A stretch of 64,000 nt of DNA from Gigantopelta aegis (taxonomy: Eukaryota > Mollusca > Gastropoda > Neomphalida > Peltospiridae): the NCBI RefSeq assembly GCF_016097555.1, contig NC_054702.1, positions 86,756,525 through 86,820,524 on the forward strand, written 5' to 3'. This document shows, in pieces, positions 45,580 to 57,100 of this stretch. The position numbers were made by a program, and so were the translations under genes. The stretch's first letter is position 1; each line of letters starts with the position of its first letter. The notes under the pieces are model-generated. The model made no database searches. It had not been told where the DNA came from and was given only the letters and a program-made list of their open reading frames with translations.

Positions 45580-45790
45580 AACTCCTGACAGGCGTATCAT
45601 GTATTTTACCATGTATTTTACCGGTACTCTTGTTATATGTCAGGCATGTAGGATCATCAGAATTGGGATGAGGGTGTGTTGGATACTGTGATGGGTTACT
45701 ATGACCTACTTCTCATAGATTACTGCACATTAATGGAAATCCTTGTCTGGGCCTCATCTTCCTTATCAATTGATATAAATAATAAAACAA
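45580..45790. repeat. ~145-bp repeat family, one unit
   Basis: CTCCTGACAGGCGTATCATG, GGGATGAGGGTGTGTTGG, ACTATGACCTACTTCTCA and AAATCCTTGTCTGGGC match the units at 4863 and 21890. Confidence 0.65.
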
Positions 45791-46897
45791 AAGAACGAAA
45801 CAAAATAATTTCATGTTTAATTTCAGCAGAACCACAAACTACTATAGTACTGTCGGAAATAAAATAAAAATGATTTTCCTCGATTATTTCTTACATATTA
45901 AACAGACAAGTAAATATTATGTAAATATATATTTAATGATAGTCTACCTAATTTAGCATTTACTTGTTTGGGCTCTCATTGATGTACAAAGTGGTGTTTA
46001 CTCTTGAAATTAAAAGAAATATGTCAGTAAACAGGTGATTTGTACACTTTATTGGAACAGACTATAACAAATGTTGGTCAACATGTCAATTTCATTGCTG
46101 ATACAATAATATGTGAGGGACTGTTTCTGATGACAGTTTACCCCAATTCCTCTCCAAAACAAAATATCTGTAGACATTTATAAGTAACTTTTGAGCAAAA
46201 CTGTCAAGAAACATTTTGAGTTTATGATCTGTTATACCGGTATTAAAGGTGCTATCTCAGTTGCATAATGACAGCTATTGCAAATCATGTTTTTATAAAT
46301 GTTTTCTCTAACATTTAAAGACTACACCTTTAACTATATGCCCTTAAATGATTATAGGAAATAATTTTATCTACTAGTAGAAAATACATTTTTATTGGAG
46401 AATCTTTATCACAAACAGATGCTCACATAGAACTATGATATAGCACCTTTAAGTGGTTGCAAGAATGTGTAAATTTCTAATGTACTTATATTGAATTTAT
46501 ATTCACTAAATATGTTGGTCATAATTTATAATTTATGCTGCAATTCAAAATACTCCGTTAATTTGCAGTTTTAAATTAAAAGTTTGTTTAAGGGTAAATG
46601 AAATTGACACGTCATCAAAATGTGTTATAGTCTTTTCCAATAAAGGTCACAAATCTCCTGTTTACCGACATCTTTATTTTAATATCAAGAGTAAACACCA
46701 CCTTGTACATCAATGAGAGCCAAAACAAGTAAATGCTAAAGTAGGTAGAGTATCATTAAATAGGTATTTACAAAATATTTACTTGTCAATTTAATATGAA
46801 AGAAATAATTGACGAAAATAATTTTTATTCTATTTCCGACACTACTTTAGTAGTTTTGTTTACTACATTTTCAGTTCTTTTGTTATGTTAAATAACT
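45781..46897. mobile_element. Fold-back element with ~290-bp arms
   Basis: 45781-46070 is mirrored by 46625-46897. Shared blocks include GAGTAAACACCAC and, from the left arm, TTACTTGTTTGGGCTCTCAT. A TTAA MITE (46247-46448) lies in the centre. Confidence 0.75.
46247..46448. mobile_element. TTAA-flanked MITE, 202 bp
   Basis: Ends AGGTGCTATCTCAG and, inverted, AGGTGCTATATCAT, with TTAA at 46243-46246 and 46449-46452. Confidence 0.7.
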
Positions 46898-47262
46898 GTC
46901 ATTTTGGTAGTATAAAAACAGTCCACAATTAACAATAATAAAACTATATATTATGTTCCACATAGTATACTAGCCGGCATTAATAACGCAATTTCCTTTT
47001 GTCAAAATAATATACGTTCCGGTTGGACTTCGTTGACGCTATTCGTCAATGTACATGGTACAGTGGTACACATTATTTCAGCAGCATGTAAAGGTCGACT
47101 TCCGGCCTGTTCCCAACATAAGGGGAACAACGCTAAAAACGCATTATCCGGTAAATCGCGCACACGCAACCACTTGGCGAAATAACACTTTGCACGTGCA
47201 TTTCCTGATACCCGGGCACACTCAGAACACGCGGGTGGCAATGAGTATCTCACTCCTACACG

Positions 47263-48282
47263 ATGCCTCGGTTGAACAACGCCGATCGGAATCAAGCCAT
47301 TGGCATGTTGAATGCCGGAAACTCGCAATTGCGGGTAGCACAACGGTTCCACGTGCACCCGTCAACCATTAATCGGCTCCTCAACCGATATCAGACGACA
47401 GGGACCGTCAATGACCGCCGTCGTTCGGGCACACCACGCGTAACGACCAATAGACAGGACCGGAACATACGGTTGCGGCACCTGCGCAATCGGTTTTTGA
47501 CAGCCGCAAGCACTGCCAGGACTGAAGTGGGAACCAGGGACGACTCATCAGCGCCCGAACTGTCCGGAGACGTCTTGCCGCAGCACGACTGCATTGCCAC
47601 CGACCCTACCGTGGCCTTATCCTCCTGCACAGACATCGTCAAGCAAGACTTATGGGCCAGGAATGGTGGGCATTTGCGACCCAGGAGATGGCGAGATGTC
47701 ATCTTCTCGGATGAATCGAGATTTAACGTGAGTGTCACGGACAGACGTCGTTGCATTTACCGCCGTCGTGGAGAACGTGTCGCGCAGGCCTGTGTTCTGG
47801 AGAGGGACCGCTACGGGGGCGGCGGAGTCATGGTTTGGGGCGCCATCAATGCTGACTTCCGGTCCGAACTCGTGGTGGTACAGGGAAACTTTAATGCGCA
47901 ACACTACGTCGACAACATCCTGCGGCCGGTCCTCCTCCCATTGATGAGACGGCATGGCGGAAACAGGCTCGTCTTCCAGCAAGACAACGCTCGGCCGCAC
48001 ACTGCCAGGCGTACACAGGCGTTTCTTCGTGCCCACCATGTCACTGTGTTGGACTGGCCAGCAGTTTCCCCGGACATGAACCCAATAGAGCACATGTGGG
48101 ACGAGCTGGGACGTCGTGTTCAAAACCAACCGAATCCACCACAGAACTTCGCTGAGCTGCAGCAGGCATTGCAGCATCACTGGGCAGCCATCCCACGACG
48201 TGTGGTGAGGCGCCTGTGCATGTCCATGCCTAGGAGGCTGCAGGCGTGCATCGCAGCACATGGAGGTCACACGAAATACTGA
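47263..48282 (+). CDS. Tc1/mariner-family transposase, internally frameshifted
   Basis: 339 codons. The N-terminus has two helix-turn-helix units (NQAIGMLNAGNSQLRVAQRF and STINRLLNRYQTTGTVNDRR) followed by RRSGTPRVT. The DDE triad is present: Asp150 (VIFSDESRF), Asp241 (FQQDNARPHTA) and Glu276 (SPDMNPIEHMWDEL), with 34 residues between the last two (DD34E). Residues about 86-132 do not look like the family. The family-like peptide (SARTVRRRLAAARLHCHRPY) is read in another frame across that stretch, so two compensating frameshifts are likely. The open frame therefore looks whole but the protein is probably inactive. The start Met is in family position. Confidence 0.85.
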   Translation: MPRLNNADRNQAIGMLNAGNSQLRVAQRFHVHPSTINRLLNRYQTTGTVNDRRRSGTPRVTTNRQDRNIRLRHLRNRFLTAASTARTEVGTRDDSSAPELSGDVLPQHDCIATDPTVALSSCTDIVKQDLWARNGGHLRPRRWRDVIFSDESRFNVSVTDRRRCIYRRRGERVAQACVLERDRYGGGGVMVWGAINADFRSELVVVQGNFNAQHYVDNILRPVLLPLMRRHGGNRLVFQQDNARPHTARRTQAFLRAHHVTVLDWPAVSPDMNPIEHMWDELGRRVQNQPNPPQNFAELQQALQHHWAAIPRRVVRRLCMSMPRRLQACIAAHGGHTKY

Positions 48283-48395
48283 CCCCCCATGACGTTGACA
48301 GATGGGCCAGTGGTTGGTCTCACTGGTGGTATCAGTTTCATTTTTGTGGGATCTCGCATAATAAAATAAACCATGATCATTTCCGAGATTGCGTT

Positions 48396-48401
48396 TTTAT
48401 T
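48396..48401 (-). promoter_or_regulatory. Poly(A) signal supplied by the Tc1 terminal repeat
   Basis: On the minus strand AATAAA lies 33 nt after the stop codon of the countin-like gene, inside the right inverted repeat of the Tc1 element. No other signal lies between the stop and the transposon. Confidence 0.55.
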
Positions 48402-48433
48402 GCCACCTAGTATAGAACGACAGTTGTTTTCAC

Positions 48434-51149
48434 TCATTTGGTGATGGTGAATGTAATATTACAAGTGTCGTATAGTTTACTGTGTGGGTGTTTGCTTCCA
48501 CATTCGCCGTGCAGAGGTCTGAAAAAGCAACAGTAGCATTGTAAATATATACATTCATTTCAACTTATTTCCGTGCTTATATTCAATTAAGGTTCAAGCA
48601 CACTGTCCTGGGCACACACTTCAGCTATTTGGGCTGTCTATCAAGGACAGTGGGTTAGTTGTTAGTTATTAGTGGTAAGTGAGAAAGAAGAGGGTGTAGT
48701 GGCCTTACACCTACTCATTGAGGTGTTAAAACTCGCTCTGGGTGGGAGATAGTACCGGACTGCGAACCCTTTATCTACCAGTTTTATGTCCGATGGTTTA
48801 ACCACGGCACCACCTAGGCCGTTAAGTAGATATGATTATCTGTGTGTTAATAGGCTAACTTTAATGACATACCCAGAGTAGGGATTTTTGCAGGGGAGGG
48901 GACCTAGATTATCATTGGCACAAAATGTTTGTCATCAAGGAATTTTTCATAAATTCTTAATAGAATAATAGCAACCAATAGCTTTCTATGTAGGATAGGG
49001 ATTCGGGACGATGCACTTTGTACTTTCTGTAATGAGGACGAGGAAACGATAACGCACCTTTTTGTAAAATGTTCAAATGTGTCTTCTTTGTGGCGAAATT
49101 TGGAATCTTGGATTTTTGACGTCACGGGATGCCGTACAGTTATAAACGATAGAAAGGTAATATTTGGTATACAAAAAGGACAAAAAATACTTAATCATTT
49201 AATTTTAATAACAAAAAAATATATATATAATGCTCGTGTAGCGAACATCTCACTATCGTTTCCTCGTCTTCTAGCCATGGTAAAGGATTATTATATGACA
49301 GAAAAAATAATATCAAAAATAAATTTGCAAGGGGACGACCATATTAAAAAATGGTGCCTATTTGTCGCGGTATTAGAAGCCAGTGAATAAATATTATTCT
49401 TCTCCGTTTTCTTTTTATTAAGGTTGATTTAATCAACTGGTTTTAATGCATTTATAATAATATATATTTATGCAAATATAGAAGTCGTGGAAATGGGAGA
49501 TCTGCGGTGAAATAGCCCATGTGTTCAATTACATGTTATACCTCCCTGAATCATCAGCTGTACATACCTTTACCTTCTTTTTTTCCAAATACTGTGTATT
49601 CAATTACGTGCTGTGTGTATAGTATATTGTTCTTTTTTTTCTTGTATTTTGTAATTTATGTTTTATAAACTGTACCTTTGCTAATAAAAAGAAAAATCAA
49701 GAAATAAAAAAAATAAAAAAATAAAAATTCAAGGAATTCTATACATTCAACATACTAAAAAAAACACGTTTCTGTTAGATGTGTACATAAAATTAAATAT
49801 CGGTGAATGAAATCGGTATGACGTGTAATGATCGAATATTTTTAAATAGTTGATCCTTAATCATATTGATACCTGATAATTTTCATCTTTGATATCACCC
49901 ACTTGACATGAGCAAAAAATTCAAGAAACGCATTTAATTCATTCGAATGAGTTTACCATTCTTGAAAACGATAATTTTTAAAATGTAGTTATCTTAAAAA
50001 TATTGATATCAAAAACAAATGCATGCATCATCAAAATAATGATTGACTCCTTAGAATAAAAGATCAGAAAGATTCCAAAAAATCTGTAAGTGGCATACAT
50101 GATTATATAAAGATTTAAAAACATACAAACAAAATTCACAGCACCATGCTTTCAGGTCCACTGTAATGTTATAGTAATGGTGAACGACAGTTTTTATCAC
50201 ACATTTATTTCAGGATCTAGAAGTTTACCCAGATCAGACTCACAGAAGAGCTTGTGGAATTCAAGTTGACGATCAATACATTATTAATAGCCCATAAGAC
50301 CAATCCGCTTCTATAAACGTGCGTCAACCCGTAACAATGCCAGGCTCAGTGTGCTTTACATCAAACGCACGATGGCAGTTTGGAGAATCGTATTCTATCC
50401 ATGTGTGCATTAGGATAGCGCCGCGCCAAAGTGAAATATTTCTGGGATGCCGTTGACATTTCCAGAATCTGACAATGTCCATACTTGAATCGAACTATTC
50501 CCTACTATACGTTTTGAAAACGACTACTGACCAATATGCATGGTGTAGTCTCCTGGGAGCCACTTTTCACGGTCTTCTTGACTGGGGTCGCAGTCGGGAT
50601 CTGGTTGAGCCTTTAGGTTGAAGCCGCGGTGGTAGGTTCCAGCTGGGGCAGCGTCGTTCAGGAATCCACCGTCTACAAATGTAACAAAGTGTTAGTAATT
50701 CTGTGTTTTATGTTTTAAAAAACAAAATAATAAAACTCCTAATCCTACTGATCAAAGGCTGTGGGACATTTGATTCAGTAATTGGACACGGTCCCAGCTA
50801 TATATACATTAATAATTCTGACATTAGACTAAACTGCTTTATTTTCATGGTTTTTAATATCTGTATGATAAATGTCAGTTGTGAGGCAATATTATAATCC
50901 TTTCTGTTTTGTTATGAACGGAATGACGCTCAGTGGTAGAGGTCACGTCTGGAATGCGATGAGCATTAGCATCAAACATAATAGTATCCATAAACGTACG
51001 AGCTGCCATTCGTGGGGAGTGGGGGTGGGGGAGGCTATTTTTGCCCGTACGCTTATGTCGTGTTATACCACTGTTTTTGGGCAAAATTTGGTATATTGAT
51101 TGAAAACATTTTATTGCATATAATGTGTGTGTGTGTGTGCGTGTGTGTG

Positions 51150-51180
<31 letters not shown>

Positions 51181-54100
51181 GTATGTATAAGTTATCAAAC
51201 TTACGAGGCCCTCTATTAATTACAAACATTACATGATACAATGAGCCGACTGCAATTTTCTTAAATCAGTCAATCAATGAAAGTAAATTTTTATAATACC
51301 CCCCAACCCCCCCCCCCCCCCCCAAACAACAACAACCAAAAATAACCGGTTGAATAAACTGAAAGGACAGAAAAATAAAAGAAATGGAAGTAATCGATGG
51401 TTTATCAGTATTCATTATTAACATTTTATCTTCTCAGACAGCCCAACTGGTAAGTAATAACAATATAATAGTAAAAGTAATAAGACATAAATAAATGATT
51501 TCGCACCACGAGATAAAGTTTTCTTAGTATATAAGTCATAGGGAATTAGCGGAGTCTGCGGAATATTGGATTTATCGAGAGACCGATCATACGACAAACC
51601 GCTCCCCGAGTTACACAAGACCTACATGTAGATTGGGGAGGAACGGGTTAGTTGAGAAAATGTTTACTCTAACAAGTCCTGTACTTGAATTAAGATATGC
51701 TAGGTGATGGTTTATAGTCTAATGTTTGCAGCATACAGTTGTGCACACATTCTAGTCAAGTTATTATAACTTAGTCGTGTCCCTGCATAATAGTGGCTTA
51801 TCAAACATTTTATAAAAAATGGCTCAAATAACACACCTTCTGGGGTAAGATATGCAAGGGGCAAGTTGATCAATATACTGTACTTTACTTGAAGATTGTT
51901 TTATTCGAATGCAAACAAATGGCTCAAATAACACACCTGGGGTAAGATGTGCCAGGTCAAGGGGCAAGTTGATCAATATACTGTACTTTACTTGAAGATT
52001 GTTTTATTTGAATGCAAACAAATGGCTCAAATAACACACCTTCTGGGGTAAGATGTGCCATGTCAAGGGGCAAGTTGATCAATATACTGTACTTTACTTG
52101 AAGATTGTTTTATTTGAATGCAAACAAATGGCTCAAATAACACACCTGGGGTAAGATGTGCCATGTCAAGGGGCAAGTTGATCAATATACTGTACTTTAC
52201 TTGAAGATTGTTTTATTTGAATGCAAACAAATGGCTCAAATAACACACCTGGGGTAAGATGTGCCATGTCAAGGGGCAAGTTGATCAATATACTGTACTT
52301 TACTTGAAGATTGTTTTATTTGAATGCAAACAAATGGCTCAAATAACACACCTTCTGGGGTAAGATGTGCCATGTCAAGGGGCAAGTTGATCAATATATT
52401 GTACTTTACTTGAAGATTGTTTTATTTGAATGCAAACAAATGGCTCAAATAACACACCTTCTGGGGTAAGATGTGCCAGGTCAAGGGGCAAGTTGATCAA
52501 TATACTGTACTTTACTTGAAGATTGTTTTATTTGAATGCAAACAAATGGCTCAAATAACACACCTTCTGGGGTAAGATGTGCCATGTCAAGGGGCAAGTT
52601 GATCAATATACTGTACTTTACTTGAAGATTGTTTTATTCGAATGCAAACAAATGGCTCAAATAACACACCTGGGGTAAGATGTGCCAGGTCAAGGGGCAA
52701 GTTGATCAATATACTGTACTTTACTTGAAGATTGTTTTATTTGAATGCAAACAAATGGCTCAAATAACACACCTTCTGGGGTAAGATGTGCCATGTCAAG
52801 GGGCAAGTTGATCAATATACTGTACTTTACTTGAAGATTGTTTTATTTGAATGCAAACAAATGGCTCAAATAACACACCTTCTGGGGTAAGATGTGCCAT
52901 GTCAAGGGGCAAGTTGATCAATATACTGTACTTTACTTGAAGATTGTTTTATTTGAATGCAAACAAATGGCTCAAATAACACACCTTCTGGGGTAAGATG
53001 TGCCATGTCAAGGGGCAAGTTGATCAATATACTGTACTTTACTTGAAGATTGTTTTATTTGAATGCAAACAAATGGCTCAAATAACACACCTTCTGGGGT
53101 AAGATGTGCCATGTCAAGGGGCAAGTTGATCAATATACTGTACTTTACTTGAAGATTGTTTTATTCGAATGCAAACAAATGGCTCAAATAACACACCTGG
53201 GGTAAGATGTGCCAGGTCAAGGGGCAAGTTGATCAATATACTGTACTTTACTTGAAGATTGTTTTATTCGAATGCAAACAAATGGCTCAAATAACACACC
53301 TTCTGGGGTAAGATATGCAAGGGGCAAGTTGATCAATATACTGTACTTTACTTGGAGATTGTTTTATTCGAATGCAAACAAATGGCTCAAATAACACACC
53401 TTCTGGGGTAAGATATGCAAGGGGCAAGTTGATCAATATACTGTACTTTACTTGAAGATTGTTTTATTCGAATGCAAACAAATGGCTCAAATAACACACC
53501 TTCTGGGGTAAGATATGCAAGGGGCAAGTTGATCAATATACTGTACTTTACTTGAACATTGTTTTATTCGAATGCAAACAAATGGCTCAAATAACACACC
53601 TGGGGTAAGATGTGCCAGGTCAAGGGGCAAGTTGATCAATATACTGTACTTTACTTGAAGATTGTTTTATTCGAATGCAAACAAATGGCTCAAATAACAC
53701 ACCTTCTGGGGTAAGATGTGCCATGTCAAGGGGCAAGTTGATCAATATACTGTACTTTACTTGAAGATTGTTTTATTCGAATGCAAACAAATGGCTCAAA
53801 TAACACACCTTCTGGGGTAAGATGTGCCATGTCAAGGGGCAAGTTGATCAATATATTGTACTTTACTTGAAGATTGTTTTATTTGAATGCAAACAAATGG
53901 CTCAAATAACACACCTTCTGGGGTAAGATGTGCCAGGTCAAGGGGCAAGTTGATCAATATACTGTACTTTACTTGAAGATTGTTTTATTTGAATGCAAAC
54001 AAATGGCTCAAATAACACACCTTCTGGGGTAAGATGTGCCATGTCAAGGGGCAAGTTGATCAATATACTGTACTTTACTTGAAGATTGTTTTATTCGAAT

Positions 54101-57100
54101 GCAAACAAATGGCTCAAATAACACACCTGGGGTAAGATGTGCCAGGTCAAGGGGCAAGTTGATCAATATACTGTACTTTACTTGAAGATTGTTTTATTTG
54201 AATGCAAACAAATGGCTCAAATAACACACCTTCTGGGGTAAGATGTGCCATGTCAAGGGGCAAGTTGATCAATATACTGTACTTTACTTGAAGATTGTTT
54301 TATTTGAATGCAAACAAATGGCTCAAATAACACACCTTCTGGGGTAAGATGTGCCATGTCAAGGGGCAAGTTGATCAATATACTGTACTTTACTTGAAGA
54401 TTGTTTTATTTGAATGCAAACAAATGGCTCAAATAACACACCTTCTGGGGTAAGATGTGCCATGTCAAGGGGCAAGTTGATCAATATACTGTACTTTACT
54501 TGAAGATTGTTTTATTTGAATGCAAACAAATGGCTCAAATAACACACCTTCTGGGGTAAGATGTGCCATGTCAAGGGGCAAGTTGATCAATATACTGTAC
54601 TTTACTTGAAGATTGTTTTATTCGAATGCAAACAAATGGCTCAAATAACACACCTGGGGTAAGATGTGCCAGGTCAAGGGGCAAGTTGATCAATATACTG
54701 TACTTTACTTGAAGATTGTTTTATTCGAATGCAAACAAATGGCTCAAATAACACACCTTCTGGGGTAAGATATGCAAGGGGCAAGTTGATCAATATACTG
54801 TACTTTACTTGGAGATTGTTTTATTCGAATGCAAACAAATGGCTCAAATAACACACCTTCTGGGGTAAGATATGCAAGGGGCAAGTTGATCAATATACTG
54901 TACTTTACTTGAAGATTGTTTTATTCGAATGCAAACAAATGGCTCAAATAACACACCTTCTGGGGTAAGATATGCAAGGGGCAAGTTGATCAATATACTG
55001 TACTTTACTTGAACATTGTTTTATTCGAATGCAAACAAATGGCTCAAATAACACACCTGGGGTAAGATGTGCCAGGTCAAGGGGCAAGTTGATCAATATA
55101 CTGTACTTTACTTGAAGATTGTTTTATTCGAATGCAAACAAATGGCTCAAATAACACACCTTCTGGGGTAAGATGTGCCATGTCAAGGGGCAAGTTGATC
55201 AATATACTGTACTTTACTTGAAGATTGTTTTATTCGAATGCAAACAAATGGCTCAAATAACACACCTTCTGGGGTAAGATGTGCCAGGTCAAGGGGCAAG
55301 TTGATCAATATACTGTACTTTACTTGGAGATTGTTTTATTCGAATGCAAACAAATTCAAACATAATAAACATCGTAATTTGAAACTCCAAACATATTAAG
55401 CATATAGGAATGTCTGATAAACATATTGTGAGTAAGACTGAAAACGTTCCCTTTGAATATGTCTCTACAATAGCCTACTACGAGAGATTTCTCGAGAACA
55501 TATCTCACAAATAATAATATACTTTCATATCTATATAACATACTGTACCATCAAACACGTTAAATCATAGAATAAAGTCAATAAAAACGCATTAACATTT
55601 GAGAACTAAATTCAAATCCTGTCTCAAACACAAATTACTTGAAAATTCTATCTTGACACGTTATTCTGTATCTGTATCTGTCCCACACGAAGATTGTTTT
55701 ATTCGAATGCAAACAAATTCAAACATAATAAACATATTAAGCATATAAGAATGTCTGATAAACATATTGTGAGTATAAGACTGAAAACATATTTTCAATA
55801 TGGAAAAAACATACTGGAAAAAAAGACAATAGAGGTAAGTTGATCATATTTAGAAAACACAATGGGGTAAGTTGTTCATGGATTACCCCAATCAGACTGA
55901 CACAACTTGCCCAATACTGGCCATTTTAATATTTTAATTCATGCTGTTAAAATAGTGGCACAAACTTAACCATTACTGTTCGTAGAAATATAGAGTAAAA
56001 CAATGTTTTAATTACAAGTCAGGGAACATGCAAAATATTTATGATTCTTCTGATATAAATTAATATACCTTGAGTGATGAATCTTACTTTCTCCTGTGTT
56101 AAAATGTCTTTTTCAAGGCAAAATTTATACAAGTGTGCCTGCTGCCTGCCATTACATCAATGAGGCACAGGGTCATGGCCTCTCCAAATATGGTGCCAAA
56201 TGTCACATGTCTCTATTCAGAAACTAATGGGAAGGGGTGGATCAACTAACCCAGTGGCTCAACTAACCCGTCCCTCCACTACGATAACGTAGCGCTGACA
56301 CCGACAAGGTCTTCTGAGACGTAGGCGAACGTAACATACGAAATAAGCATTATCATAGGCGTACGGGTTCCCATTTATTGGGGGGGGGGGGGGGGGGGGG
56401 CTGGTGTTTGCCCGAATTAAACGAAAATGCTCGTATCTGGATAACAACCTTTTTCATATTAGCACTACTGCCCAACAGCTATATTGGGTTGCAAACGAAT
56501 CACAACTCATTTTTACATTGTTACAACTAATTTTGCGGGTAGAATGGTGGAAATACATGGTGAAAAGGCCTCATGTTAGTACATTTTGCCCAAATATATA
56601 TCGTTTTTGCCCGAATTTGAGTATTTGTTCCAGCATTAGGGGGCAGTTGCTACACCCCCACCCCACCCCACCCTGTCTAGTACGCTTATGGTCCTCACTC
56701 ACCTACTGGGACCCCATCAATGGTGTGGATGACTACAACTATTTGCCCGGTTCCAGTTCCGTTTTTGGACACATAGGTCAGTCCAATCGTCCTGGGACCT
56801 GGAAGAAATCAGTATTGAACGTTACATACGAGGTAGAATCGTCAGTAAAGCCATGAACTGATACACTAATTTGTTCTGTTACGTATATACGAAGGTTACG
56901 GTATTTATTTTATAGTATATGTCCATGGCTGTACCAAGCCTAAATTAAGTGCAGTGGAATTACAAAAACCATTCGGGCACAGTAATAGGTCATCTCCGAT
57001 CATTTTTTAAAAGTACGTTTCTTGATGCCCATACCATATGGGTATACTAAATCATTAACGTAATATTTTGAAATTGTCTAAAATAAATTGAATTCCTGCA

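Larger units (their letters stand above)
46968..48412 (+). mobile_element. Tc1-type DNA transposon, nearly complete
   Basis: 1445 bp flanked by TA (46966-46967 and 48413-48414). The terminal inverted repeats read TACTAGCCGGCATTAATAAC on the left and TACTAGGTGGCAATAAAAAC inverted on the right. It carries one transposase frame (47263-48282). Its higher GC than the surroundings fits a recent insertion. Its right end lies 21 bp past the stop codon of the countin-like gene, in opposite orientation. Confidence 0.9.
51637..56277. mobile_element. Large element with inverted ends enclosing a satellite array
   Basis: The left end GGAGGAACGGGTTAGTTGAG (51637) and right end, inverted GGAGGGACGGGTTAGTTGAG (to 56277), form about 20-bp inverted repeats. 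Related words recur inside: GGGTTAGTTGATCC near the right end, GGGGTAAGTTGTTCA at 55863, GAGGTAAGTTGATCA at 55831. No transposase frame is visible and no target duplication is obvious. It lies in intron 5 of the countin-like gene. Confidence 0.65.

Noticed and set aside
47391-48270. Minus-strand frames over the Tc1 element
   Set aside because: They are shadows of the GC-rich transposase frame on the plus strand.
50205-50345. A terminal exon of the countin-like gene directly after exon 6
   Set aside because: No reading gives the conserved ending; the matching GECGSKHPHSK exon is at 48434-48518.
51819-55355. A CRISPR array
   Set aside because: The repeats are directly adjacent without unique spacers, and the context is eukaryotic. 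It is a satellite.
56404-56856. 150-codon plus-strand frame
   Set aside because: It overlaps a MITE and runs antisense through exon 5 of the countin-like gene; it is a shadow frame.
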